Below, piece by piece: positions 41,730 through 49,930 of a DNA stretch of 64,000 nt. The position numbers and the translations under genes are program-made. Under the pieces are notes generated by a model that had not been told where the DNA came from, searched no databases, and saw only the letters and a program-made list of their open reading frames with translations. This DNA is from Bacillota bacterium (GTDB taxonomy: Bacteria; Bacillota; Clostridia; Acetivibrionales; JAEXSP01), in NCBI GenBank assembly GCA_023453795.1, contig JAEXSP010000036.1, forward strand, positions 59,992 to 123,991. The letters are read 5' to 3'. Positions within the stretch are counted from its first letter, which is position 1. Each line of letters starts with the position of its first letter.

Positions 41730-43034
41730 ATGGGAACATATTTTCACTCAGTTACGCTGGATGAAGAAAAATGCAGAGGCTGTACCAATTGCATAAAAAG
41801 GTGTCCTACAGAAGCGATAAGGGTTAGAGACGGAAAGGCGAGGATCATAAATGAAAGGTGCATCGACTGCGGAGAATGCATCAGAATATGCCCTTACCAT
41901 GCCAAAAAGGCTGTCAGCGATCCCTTTAATAAAATAAATGAATTTGAATATAAAGTGGCGATACCTGCACCGACTCTTTATGGACAATTTAAAAATGCCC
42001 GTTCACGCAGCCAACTGCTGACAGCTTTGAAAAAGCTGGGGTTTGATGATGTCTTTGAGGTAGCAAAGGCTGCTGAGATCGTGACGGAAGCAACAAAAAA
42101 GCTTATTGCAAAGGGTGACCTGAAGACACCTCTTATTTCTTCAGCCTGTCCCGCTGTTGTAAGGCTGATACAGGTAAGGTTTCCAAACCTCATAGATAAT
42201 ATTGTTAAGCTTGAATCCCCAATGGAGGTTTCAGCGCAATTGGCGAAAAACAGACTCTCCTCCGAAAGAGGAATCGATGCTTCAAAAATAGGAGTGTTTT
42301 TCATAACGCCATGTGCAGCAAAGGTTACAAGTGTTAAGGCTCCATATGAAAAAGAGAAATCCTTTGTTGACGGCGTGATATCTATTAAAGACATCTATTT
42401 GAAGCTGCTTAACCGCATTGACCGTGTTGTTCAACCTGAAGAACTGGATCAGGCTGGGTTTGAAGGCATTCGTTGGGCAAACTCGGGCGGTGAGAGCCTT
42501 GCTTTGGGCACAGACCGGTTTTTGGCGGTAGACGGAATTCAAAATGTAATAACGATATTTGAGGAGATTGAGGATGAAAGGCTTGAAGACATTGAATTTA
42601 TAGAAGCTTTGGCATGCACAGGGGGCTGCCTTGGAGGGCCTTTGGCTGTTGAAAATGTTTACGTCGCAAAAACAAGGCTCAAAAAATTTATAGATGAAGC
42701 AAAAACAAAGATCGTATCGGAGGACAAATCCGGCAAGGAAGATAAAGACATTGTATGGACAGGGAACATTATATATAAACCCGTACTGAAGCTTGATGAA
42801 GATGTGGAGAAAGCGATGAAGAAGCTGAAAACGCTTGAGGCTATTAATGATGAGCTTCCGGGCCTTGACTGCGGTGCTTGCGGCGCTCCCAGCTGCAGAT
42901 CGCTTGCTGAAGACATAGTGCGGGGCAATGCGAATGAATCGGATTGCATCTTCAAGCTAAGGGAGAAAGTTAAGGAGCTTGCATCAAAGGTGGCGGAGCT
43001 GGAACAAGAAAAATCATTAAAGGATAAGAAATAG
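41730..43034 (+). CDS. HydS-like putative sensory [FeFe]-hydrogenase homologue
   Basis: This 434-residue protein has two N-terminal [4Fe-4S] motifs (C15-x2-C18-x2-C21-x3-C25; C44-x2-C47-x2-C50-x3-C54), then an [FeFe]-hydrogenase H-domain with altered loops. L1 reads ISSACPAVV (C140) where catalytic enzymes have TSCCPxW. L2 is FITPCAAKV (C195) in place of MPCxxK. L3 is EALACTGGCLGG. The proton-relay Cys of L1 is thus Ala, while the H-cluster-binding cysteines remain. A C-terminal Fe-S motif (LDCGACGAPSC...C) follows. This matches group D putative sensory hydrogenases such as HydS of Thermoanaerobacter. A redox/H2-sensing role feeding the neighbouring ATPase and PHP protein is inferred. Confidence 0.8.
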   Translation: MGTYFHSVTLDEEKCRGCTNCIKRCPTEAIRVRDGKARIINERCIDCGECIRICPYHAKKAVSDPFNKINEFEYKVAIPAPTLYGQFKNARSRSQLLTALKKLGFDDVFEVAKAAEIVTEATKKLIAKGDLKTPLISSACPAVVRLIQVRFPNLIDNIVKLESPMEVSAQLAKNRLSSERGIDASKIGVFFITPCAAKVTSVKAPYEKEKSFVDGVISIKDIYLKLLNRIDRVVQPEELDQAGFEGIRWANSGGESLALGTDRFLAVDGIQNVITIFEEIEDERLEDIEFIEALACTGGCLGGPLAVENVYVAKTRLKKFIDEAKTKIVSEDKSGKEDKDIVWTGNIIYKPVLKLDEDVEKAMKKLKTLEAINDELPGLDCGACGAPSCRSLAEDIVRGNANESDCIFKLREKVKELASKVAELEQEKSLKDKK

Positions 43035-43053
43035 AGCGCCCGGAGGAAGAGCA

Positions 43054-43413
43054 ATGAAGCTGAGTGAATTTGCGGAAGCCTTGGAAATGAAAGTGCTTGC
43101 CGGTAATGACCTTTCAAAAGCTGTAACAGGAGTATATGTAGGTGATCTGCTGAGCTGGGTGATGTCACATGCCGAAAAGGGCAATGCATGGATTACTGTG
43201 CTAACTAACCTGAATACTGTTGCAGTTGCGGTGTTGACTGAAGTAGCCTGCATTATCTTACCGGAAAGTGTAGATGCGGATGAACAGACTGTAATCAGGG
43301 CGCAAAAGGAAGGCGTTGTTATACTGGGAAGCCAAATGACCGCCTATGAGATATGCTGCAGTGCATACAATCTGATGAAGCAGGAGAAACAAACTGATGG
43401 AAGCAGCGGTTGA
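43054..43413 (+). CDS. DRTGG-domain protein, second copy
   Basis: This 119-residue paralogue of the first DRTGG protein (KLSEFAEALEMKVLAGNDLS, then KAVTGVYVGDLLSWVMSHAE and AYEICCSAYNLMKQEK) has a more typical V-x-G-x-Y-x-G-D-L-L motif of the HPr-kinase N-terminal/DRTGG type. It also has a C-terminal Cys pair. GGAGGAAG precedes the ATG. Its end overlaps the PHP gene by 17 nt, so the two are translationally linked. Function unknown; presumed regulatory partner of the operon. Confidence 0.75.
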   Translation: MKLSEFAEALEMKVLAGNDLSKAVTGVYVGDLLSWVMSHAEKGNAWITVLTNLNTVAVAVLTEVACIILPESVDADEQTVIRAQKEGVVILGSQMTAYEICCSAYNLMKQEKQTDGSSG

Positions 43414-44110
43414 TTTGCATATACACACGGCGTTGTCTCCTTGCAGCGAAGAGGAGATGTCTCCCAATAACATAGTGAATATGTCTCTGCTGAAAGGGCT
43501 GGACATAATTGCAGTAACAGATCATAATTCTGCTGAAAATGTCTGTTCCGTAATGGAGTGTGCAAAGGGCAGCAGTCTTCTTGTAGTTCCCGGCATGGAG
43601 CTCGAGACTATGGAAGAAGTCCACTTGGTCTGCCTTTTCGAATCCAGTGATAAAGCATTGCAGATGCAGGAGATAGTCTATTCAAAGCTGCCGCCTATTA
43701 ACAACAGGGTTGAAATTTTCGGGGAACAGATTATTTATGACCATGATGACAATGTTACCGGAAAATGCGACAGGCTTCTTCAAACTGCAGCAGGTATCGG
43801 CGTTGATGAGGCATTTGACATAGTCAAAGGTCTTGGCGGTGCAATCATTCCTGCCCATATAGACAGGGAATCCTACAGCATGATGTCAAACTTGGGGGCG
43901 ATACCTGATAATTTGAGCATAAGATATCTCGAAATATCTACAATGTGTCCCAGAGAAAAATACTTGAAAATTACCAGCCGCCTTAATCAATATAAATTCA
44001 TAAGCTCTTCCGATGCACATAGACTCGGTGACATACTTGAAAGGGTGAGTTTTATTGAACTTGAAGAATTAAGTGCCAAATGTCTGATCAATAAGTTCAG
44101 GTATGGATAA
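43397..44110 (+). CDS. PHP-domain phosphoesterase
   Basis: This 237-residue PHP metal-dependent phosphoesterase has the motif order VDLHIHTALSPC (H8, H10), VTDHNSAENV, VPGMELETMEEVHLVCLF (E, H), AIIPAHIDRESY (H) and FISSSDAHRLGDI (D, H). This fits the TrpH/YciV-like subgroup acting on 3',5'-nucleoside bisphosphates or short RNA, though substrates vary. It ends the HydS-like regulatory operon. Its presence with DRTGG and ATPase proteins suggests a nucleotide-based signal linked to redox state, which is inference. Confidence 0.88.
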   Translation: MEAAVDLHIHTALSPCSEEEMSPNNIVNMSLLKGLDIIAVTDHNSAENVCSVMECAKGSSLLVVPGMELETMEEVHLVCLFESSDKALQMQEIVYSKLPPINNRVEIFGEQIIYDHDDNVTGKCDRLLQTAAGIGVDEAFDIVKGLGGAIIPAHIDRESYSMMSNLGAIPDNLSIRYLEISTMCPREKYLKITSRLNQYKFISSSDAHRLGDILERVSFIELEELSAKCLINKFRYG

Positions 44111-44144
44111 AATAGCAGATATAAGAATTTATAATCATTTTTTA

Positions 44145-44206
44145 TTGAATAATTTATTCACATTTGTTATAATATTAACGTATTTTGTTAAATAGTTAAC
44201 AAAATA
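44145..44206 (+). promoter_or_regulatory. hydC promoter with perfect Rex operator
   Basis: TTGAAT (44145-44150), 17 bp, TATAAT (44168-44173) form a promoter. Twelve bases downstream of the -10 lies TTGTTAA-atag-TTAACAA (44185-44202), an exact match to the Rex consensus TTGTTAA-N4-TTAACAA, extended to 11-bp perfect arms (44181-44206). NAD-bound Rex would block transcription; high NADH would release it. Confidence 0.93.
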
Positions 44207-44255
44207 GACAGCTTTGAAATTTCTATAAAAATGAACATTGAACGGAGGTCAAGTT

Positions 44256-44750
44256 ATGAGCGTGAACAACTGCTGCTGTTGTGGCGGTATCGATGAAAAG
44301 GAACAGAAGCTTCAGGAAATAATCGAAAAGTACAAGGAAACAAGGGGCGCACTGATTCCGGTTCTGCACGAGGCTCAGGAGGTTTATGGCTATTTGCCGA
44401 TGTCTGTACAGAAAAAGATTTCAGAAGGGTTGAACATTCCATTAGCTGAGGTTTATGGGGTTGTTACCTTCTATACTCAGTTTTCCCTTAATCCTAAAGG
44501 AAAGTACAAAATAAATGTGTGTATGGGAACAGCTTGCTATGTAAAAGGGTCCGGGCAAATTCTTGACAAAGTCAAGGAAAAGCTGGGAATAGATGTAGGC
44601 CAGTGCACTGAGGATGGCGAATTCTCGCTTGATGCATGCAGATGTATAGGAGCTTGCGGCTTGGCACCTGTTTTAACAATAAATGAAGATGTGCACGGAA
44701 GACTTACACCGGATGATATTGAGGCAATCTTGGAAAAATATAAGGATTGA
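44256..44750 (+). CDS. hydC: NADH-dependent [FeFe] hydrogenase, NuoE-like subunit
   Basis: This 164-residue thioredoxin-like [2Fe-2S] subunit is homologous to NuoE (24 kDa). Ligands lie in CMGTACYVKG and CRCIGACGLAP (C-x4-C...C-x3-C), preceded by a helical LIPVLHEAQEVYGYLP region. The start at 44256 (CGGAGG 7 nt upstream) places an odd NNCCCCGG run of four cysteines at residues 6-9, just outside the conserved fold. It is first gene of the Rex-controlled operon and would sit next to HydB in the bifurcating HydABC complex. Confidence 0.93.
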   Translation: MSVNNCCCCGGIDEKEQKLQEIIEKYKETRGALIPVLHEAQEVYGYLPMSVQKKISEGLNIPLAEVYGVVTFYTQFSLNPKGKYKINVCMGTACYVKGSGQILDKVKEKLGIDVGQCTEDGEFSLDACRCIGACGLAPVLTINEDVHGRLTPDDIEAILEKYKD

Positions 44751-44759
44751 TACCGGTTT

Positions 44760-45326
44760 ATGAAAGATATATCACTTCACTTGATGGATATTATACAAAA
44801 TTCAATTACCGCAAAATCAACGAGGATAGATACGGTAATTATTGCTGATCTTCAGGCTAATATGCTGGAGATCACGATTTCGGACAACGGCGTCGGAATG
44901 GATAAAGAATTTCTTCGAAATGTAACTAATCCTTTCGTCACCACCAGAACAACCAGAAAGGTTGGTTTGGGGGTACCTCTCTTCATGGATTCAGCCAAAA
45001 GGACGGGAGGCTATTTTACCATAGAGTCCGAAAAAAAAATAGGAACGACACTGAAAGCAGGCTTTGTAATAGATAATATCGATAGGCTGCCTTTAGGTGA
45101 TATCTCAGAAACCATCACGGGAGTGATTATGACCAACCCCGAAATCGAATTTGGATTAGTTCTTGACAATAAGACCGGTCAATTCAGATTGAGTACTTCC
45201 GAAGTGAAGGAAAAGCTTGGAGGGGTACCGATTAATCATTTGGATGTAATTGCTTGGATTCGGGAATACATTGATGAAGGCATAAAGACAATATTTGGAG
45301 GTGTTTTGGATGAAATCGTTAGCTGA
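44760..45326 (+). CDS. GHKL ATP-binding protein within hydrogenase operon
   Basis: This 188-residue HATPase domain lacks the His-phosphotransfer part: ISLHLMDIIQNSITAKSTRI (N box), ISDNGVGMDKEFL (G1), NPFVTTRTTRKVGLGVPLFM (G2-like) and EKKIGTTLKAGFV. A C-terminal extension of about 70 residues (EIEFGLVLDNKTGQFRLSTS) is special to this hydrogenase-linked group. AAGGATTG from the end of hydC serves as ribosome-binding site. It may form a signalling pair with the HydS-like system upstream. Target unknown. Confidence 0.85.
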   Translation: MKDISLHLMDIIQNSITAKSTRIDTVIIADLQANMLEITISDNGVGMDKEFLRNVTNPFVTTRTTRKVGLGVPLFMDSAKRTGGYFTIESEKKIGTTLKAGFVIDNIDRLPLGDISETITGVIMTNPEIEFGLVLDNKTGQFRLSTSEVKEKLGGVPINHLDVIAWIREYIDEGIKTIFGGVLDEIVS

Positions 45327-45681
45327 GCTTGAAGAAATAAGGAAGAAGACGCTTGACCAAATAAGCTTGAGAACCAATAATGACGGCTTAAGGGTTGTTG
45401 TAGGCATGGCAACATGCGGTATTGCTGCAGGTGCCAGACCCGTTATGAATGCGATTCTGGAAGAACTGAAAAAAAGGAATATCAATAATGTAAACGTCAC
45501 AATGACAGGCTGCATAGGCGTTTGCAAGCTGGAACCGGTTATTGAGGTTATAAACCCTGATGGGAGTAAAGTAACCTATGTAAAAATGAATGCTGAAAAA
45601 GCAGTAAGAGTCGTTGCGGAGCATATAGTCAATGGCAGGGTATGTTCGGATCTTACGATAGGTAACGAAGAGGGATATTAA
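45310..45681 (+). CDS. Thioredoxin-like [2Fe-2S] ferredoxin (HydB N-terminal homologue)
   Basis: This 123-residue protein has a thioredoxin-like [2Fe-2S] fold with ligands in VGMATCGIAAGARPV and VTMTGCIGVCKLEPV (C-x4-x...C-x3-C). The same domain occurs at the N-terminus of HydB. Start at 45310 with GGAGGTG 6 nt upstream; it overlaps the end of the ATPase gene by 17 nt. It may be an extra electron carrier or assembly subunit of the hydrogenase complex, as found in similar clostridial and Thermoanaerobacter operons. Confidence 0.87.
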   Translation: MKSLAELEEIRKKTLDQISLRTNNDGLRVVVGMATCGIAAGARPVMNAILEELKKRNINNVNVTMTGCIGVCKLEPVIEVINPDGSKVTYVKMNAEKAVRVVAEHIVNGRVCSDLTIGNEEGY

Positions 45682-45727
45682 TCGATATAGAAATAAATGA
45701 TTTAAGGTTTTATGAGGAGGGTTAAGA

Positions 45728-47524
45728 ATGCAGTTATGCAGAGCGCATGTTTTGATTTGCGGAGGTACAGGTTGTACAGCTTCAAACTCAATGAAAATGA
45801 TTGATGAATTTGAAGTCCACTTGAAGGCCAATAACCTTCAGGATGAAGTTAAAATAGTTAAAACCGGCTGCTTTGGCTTGTGTGCCGAGGGACCTATTGT
45901 CGTAGTTTATCCGGAAGGCTCCATGTATTCCATGGTTAAGCTTGAGGATATCAAGGAAATCGTTGAAGAGCATCTCTTAAAGGGAAGAATAGTAAAAAGG
46001 CTGCTTTCAGGCGGCAAGGAGCAGACAGATGTAACCAAGTCTATTGAAGGTGTCGATTTCTTCAAGAAGCAAATGAGAATAGCATTAAGAAACTGTGGGG
46101 TAATCAACCCTGAAATCATAGAAGAGTATATCGCATATGACGGATATCAAGCTTTAGCGAAGGTTTTGACTGAAATGACACCGGAGCAGGTTGTAGATGT
46201 GATGAAAAAGTCCGGCTTAAGGGGAAGAGGGGGCGGAGGATTTCCAACAGGCTTAAAATGGGAATTTGCAGCTAAACAGCCTGCCGGAAAGAAGTATGTA
46301 TGCTGTAATGCTGACGAAGGAGACCCGGGTGCATTCATGGACAGAAGTGTTCTTGAAGGAGACCCCCATTCATTAATCGAAGCAATGGCGATAGCAGGCT
46401 ATGCTATTGGTTCCGACCAGGGTTATGTTTATGTAAGAGCTGAGTACCCTATTGCTGTAAAACGTCTTGAAATAGCTATTGCTCAAGCTAAGGAACTGGG
46501 CTTGCTCGGCAAAAATATTTTTGGAACAGACTTTAATTTTGATCTCGAAATCAGACTTGGAGCCGGAGCTTTCGTGTGCGGAGAAGAAACAGCTCTTATG
46601 ACCTCAATTGAAGGCCATAGGGGAGAACCGAGGCCGCGTCCTCCATTCCCGGCGGTTAAGGGATTATGGCAGAAACCTACAATCCTCAACAATGTTGAAA
46701 CTTATGCCAATGTTCCTGTAATTATATTAAAAGGTGCAGAGTGGTTTTCCGGCATAGGTACTGAGAAGAGCAAGGGAACAAAGGTATTTGCCGTAGGCGG
46801 CAAGATTAATAATACGGGTCTTGTAGAAATACCTATGGGTACTACCTTAAGAGAAATCATATATGATATCGGAGGCGGCATCCCGAACGGGAAGAAATTC
46901 AAGGCTGCCCAGACCGGCGGACCTTCCGGAGGATGTATTCCTGCAAGTCATCTTGATACACCGATTGACTACGATTCGTTGATCCAATTGGGTTCAATGA
47001 TGGGTTCCGGCGGACTTATTGTAATGGATGAGGATACCTGTATGGTTGACCTGGCTAAGTTCTTCCTTGAATTCACGGTTGATGAATCCTGCGGAAAATG
47101 CCCGCCATGCCGTATCGGTACTAAGAGGATGCTTGAAATACTTGAAAGAATTACCGATGGCAAGGGTGAAGAAGGGGATATTGAAAAGCTTGAGATCCTT
47201 GCAAAGAATATCAAGGCTTCAGCACTTTGCGGTCTGGGGCAAACAGCTCCAAACCCGGTTTTGAGCACTTTGAGATATTTTAAGGATGAATATATGGCTC
47301 ACGTCAAGGAAAGAAAGTGTCCTGCAGGGGTTTGCAAATCAATGACCCAGTATGTAATCAACGAGCAGAAATGTAAGAGCTGCAGCATATGTGCAAAGCA
47401 GTGCCCTGTTGGAGCAATTTCCGGCGAGAAGAAAGTGCCTTATGTCATAGATCAGGATAAATGCATCAAATGCGGCGTATGTATGGAGAAATGTCCGTTC
47501 AAAGCCATATTTAAGAATGCTTAA
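45728..47524 (+). CDS. hydB: NADH-dependent [FeFe] hydrogenase, NuoF-like subunit
   Basis: This 598-residue flavin subunit has four parts in order. The N-terminal thioredoxin-like [2Fe-2S] domain has VLICGGTGCTASNSM and KTGCFGLCAEGP. The NuoF core has the FMN/NADH site GLRGRGGGGFPTGLKW, NADEGDPGAFMDRSV and RLGAGAFVCGEETALM. A [4Fe-4S] site ESCGKCPPCRIGTKRM follows. The C-terminal bacterial ferredoxin domain has two clusters (CKSCSICAKQCPVGAI, CIKCGVCMEKCPFKAI). It is the NAD(H) and presumed electron-bifurcation site of HydABC. GAGGAGGG precedes the ATG. Confidence 0.96.
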   Translation: MQLCRAHVLICGGTGCTASNSMKMIDEFEVHLKANNLQDEVKIVKTGCFGLCAEGPIVVVYPEGSMYSMVKLEDIKEIVEEHLLKGRIVKRLLSGGKEQTDVTKSIEGVDFFKKQMRIALRNCGVINPEIIEEYIAYDGYQALAKVLTEMTPEQVVDVMKKSGLRGRGGGGFPTGLKWEFAAKQPAGKKYVCCNADEGDPGAFMDRSVLEGDPHSLIEAMAIAGYAIGSDQGYVYVRAEYPIAVKRLEIAIAQAKELGLLGKNIFGTDFNFDLEIRLGAGAFVCGEETALMTSIEGHRGEPRPRPPFPAVKGLWQKPTILNNVETYANVPVIILKGAEWFSGIGTEKSKGTKVFAVGGKINNTGLVEIPMGTTLREIIYDIGGGIPNGKKFKAAQTGGPSGGCIPASHLDTPIDYDSLIQLGSMMGSGGLIVMDEDTCMVDLAKFFLEFTVDESCGKCPPCRIGTKRMLEILERITDGKGEEGDIEKLEILAKNIKASALCGLGQTAPNPVLSTLRYFKDEYMAHVKERKCPAGVCKSMTQYVINEQKCKSCSICAKQCPVGAISGEKKVPYVIDQDKCIKCGVCMEKCPFKAIFKNA

Positions 47525-47543
47525 GGAAAGGAGAGTGTGAAAA

Positions 47544-49292
47544 ATGGAAATGGTAAATATTACGATAGACTCAAGAAAGATTCAGGTTCCGAAGACCTAT
47601 ACCATATTGGAAGCAGCTAAGTTTGCGAATATAGCTATACCGACACTTTGCTTCCTTAAAGAGATCAATGAAATCGGTGCATGCAGAATGTGCCTTGTAG
47701 AAATAAAGGGTGCAAGAAGCCTTCAGGCTGCTTGTGTTTATCCTGTATCGGAGGGATTGGAGATATCCACAAAGTCACCTGCGGTCAGGGAAGCCAGGAA
47801 AGTAACTCTTGAATTGATTCTTTCAAATCATGACAAGAAATGCCTGACCTGTGTCAGAAGCAGAAACTGTGAATTGCAAAGGCTTGCCGAGGATCTTAAT
47901 ATCAAGGATATAAGATTTGAAGGTGAAACCAAGAGATTTCCGATTGATCAGTTATCTCCTTCTATTGTAAGAGATCCAAACAAGTGTGTATTATGCAGAC
48001 GCTGCGTAAGTGTTTGCAAAAACATACAGACGGTTTCCGTAATCAATACGAACGAGAGAGGTTTCAATACAACAGTAGGTTCTGCATTTAACAAGTCATT
48101 GAGCGAGGTGCCTTGTGTAAACTGCGGACAGTGTATCGCTGTTTGCCCGGTTGGAGCACTAAAGGAAAAGGATGATACGGATAAGGTTTGGGAAGCTCTC
48201 GCCAACAAGGATCTTCATGTTGTGGTTCAGACAGCTCCGGCGGTTAGAGTGGCGCTGGGTGAAGAATTCGGTATGCCGATCGGCACAAGAGTAACGAGCA
48301 ATATGATTGCATCATTGAGAAGGTTGGGTTTTGAAAAGGTTTTTGATACAGACACCGCTGCAGATCTTACTATAATGGAAGAGGGAACAGAATTGCTCCA
48401 CAGGATCAAAGAAGGCGGAAAGCTTCCTTTAATCACTTCCTGCAGCCCAGGTTGGATAAAGTTCTGCGAGCACAATTACCCTGAATTCCTTGATAATCTT
48501 TCATCTTGCAAATCACCGCATGAAATGTTCGGAGCCGTATTGAAGTCTCATTATGCGCAGAAGATGGGCATTGATCCGTCAAAGTTGTTTGTTGTATCAA
48601 TAATGCCATGCACGGCCAAGAAGTTTGAAGCTCAAAGGCCGGAATTGTCGGCTACCGGCTATCCTGATGTTGACGTTGTTCTTACTACAAGAGAACTTGC
48701 CAGAATGATCAAGGAAGCTGCGATAGACTTTACCGAACTGCCTGAGAGACATTTCGACGATCCGATGGGAGAAGCTTCAGGTGCGGGCGTTATATTCGGC
48801 GCAACAGGCGGTGTAATGGAAGCGGCATTAAGGACTGTAGCTGAAATACTCGAAGGCAAATCAATAGATAATATCGAATATAATGCTGTCAGAGGTGTAG
48901 AAGGCATAAAGGAAGCGACTGTGGAAGCAGGCGGCATTAAGATTAAAGCAGCTGTTGTTAACGGTCTGGGAAATGCAAGAAAGCTGCTTGATAAGATCAA
49001 AGCAGGCGAAGCTGAATACCACTTTGTTGAGGTCATGGCTTGCCCCGGCGGCTGTGTAAATGGCGGTGGACAGCCAATACAGCAGTCTAACGTAAGAAGC
49101 TGGGTTGACTTGAGAGCCGAAAGGGCAAAGGCCATCTATGAAGAAGACAGAGAATTGCCGATAAGAAAATCACATGAAAATCCAAGGGTGAAGGCGCTTT
49201 ACGATGAATTCTTCGGGGAACCGGGAAGCCATAAGGCTCATGAGTACCTTCATACACATTATGCCAAGAAGGATAATTACCCTGAAGAATAA
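47544..49292 (+). CDS. hydA: [FeFe] hydrogenase catalytic subunit
   Basis: This 582-residue catalytic subunit is of the M3/trimeric type. The N-terminal [2Fe-2S] domain uses C36, C47, C50, C64. A His-ligated [4Fe-4S] uses H96, C100, C103, C109. Two [4Fe-4S] clusters follow (C148/151/154/158 and C191/194/197/201). The H-cluster loops are L1 ITSCSPGWIKF (C300), L2 IMPCTAKKFE (C356) and L3 EVMACPGGCVNGGGQP. L1 is TSCSP where monomeric enzymes have TSCCP, as in multimeric bifurcating enzymes. A C-terminal small-subunit-like tail (AIYEEDRELPIRKSHENP, HEYLHTHY) is present. It makes H2 using NADH plus reduced ferredoxin. Confidence 0.97.
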   Translation: MEMVNITIDSRKIQVPKTYTILEAAKFANIAIPTLCFLKEINEIGACRMCLVEIKGARSLQAACVYPVSEGLEISTKSPAVREARKVTLELILSNHDKKCLTCVRSRNCELQRLAEDLNIKDIRFEGETKRFPIDQLSPSIVRDPNKCVLCRRCVSVCKNIQTVSVINTNERGFNTTVGSAFNKSLSEVPCVNCGQCIAVCPVGALKEKDDTDKVWEALANKDLHVVVQTAPAVRVALGEEFGMPIGTRVTSNMIASLRRLGFEKVFDTDTAADLTIMEEGTELLHRIKEGGKLPLITSCSPGWIKFCEHNYPEFLDNLSSCKSPHEMFGAVLKSHYAQKMGIDPSKLFVVSIMPCTAKKFEAQRPELSATGYPDVDVVLTTRELARMIKEAAIDFTELPERHFDDPMGEASGAGVIFGATGGVMEAALRTVAEILEGKSIDNIEYNAVRGVEGIKEATVEAGGIKIKAAVVNGLGNARKLLDKIKAGEAEYHFVEVMACPGGCVNGGGQPIQQSNVRSWVDLRAERAKAIYEEDRELPIRKSHENPRVKALYDEFFGEPGSHKAHEYLHTHYAKKDNYPEE

Positions 49293-49307
49293 ATAATGAT
49301 ATAAAAT

Positions 49308-49346
49308 GAAGCAGCTCGTATTTTTAATCAAATGCGAGCTTCTTTT
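49308..49346 (+). terminator. Terminator of hydrogenase operon
   Basis: GAAGCAGCTCGTATTT pairs with AAATGCGAGCTTC and is followed by TTTT. Confidence 0.85.
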
Positions 49347-49439
49347 CATATTGAAACATACCGAAGCATGTCTTTAAGATTTTATTTCTCACAACTGTTT
49401 ATAATAAATATTAATCTTGAGCTATATTTGGAGGCATAC

Positions 49440-49844
49440 GTGAAAGAAATAAATGTTGTTGGAGCAGCAATCAAAAGAGGAGACAAGTTTTTGGCGGCAC
49501 AACGCTCTGAAAAAATGAAACATCCTTTAAAATGGGAATTTGCCGGGGGAAAGACTGAACCCGGGGAGACAGATGAACAAGCCTTGAAAAGAGAATTATG
49601 GGAGGAACTTGGAATACGGGTTAAAGTGGGAGATTTTTTGGCTGTTGGTTATACTGAGACAGAAACAGTAAAAATTAAGCTTCATATTTATGAGGCATGC
49701 ATAATTGAAGGTGAGCCGACAGCAAAAGAGCATAAGCAGATTACATGGATTAATATCAGAGATTTGATGACGTTGGATTGGGCAGAAGCTGATGTTCCGG
49801 CCTGTGAAAAATTAGTCGAAATGTATGGAAACAAGAGCAATTAA
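49440..49844 (+). CDS. Nudix hydrolase, MutT-like (deoxy)nucleoside triphosphate pyrophosphatase
   Basis: This 134-residue Nudix enzyme has an N-terminus VVGAAIKRGDKFLAAQRSEK and a full Nudix box GGKTEPGETDEQALKREL-WEELGI (G-x5-E-x7-R-E-x2-E-E-x-G). This MutT/CTP-pyrophosphohydrolase subgroup cleans oxidised nucleotides. GTG start at 49440, chosen because GGAGG lies 6 nt upstream; a longer frame upstream lacks a ribosome-binding site. Confidence 0.9.
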   Translation: MKEINVVGAAIKRGDKFLAAQRSEKMKHPLKWEFAGGKTEPGETDEQALKRELWEELGIRVKVGDFLAVGYTETETVKIKLHIYEACIIEGEPTAKEHKQITWINIRDLMTLDWAEADVPACEKLVEMYGNKSN

Positions 49845-49930
49845 TGAGTAGTAATCAGCAATCTTTGGCAAGCCCTTCTACTATTTTTTAAAGTATAATT
49901 TAGCTTGAAAAAACAAAAAGGAGAGGTCGA

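Noticed and set aside
41730..43034. Catalytic hydrogenase
   Set aside because: L1 lacks TSCCP/TSCSP (reads SSACPA) and L2/L3 residues differ from those of active enzymes, so a sensory role is preferred.
42659..43189. 176-codon minus-strand frame opposite the HydS-like gene
   Set aside because: Ser/Leu-rich antisense shadow of a well-supported gene; no start signals.
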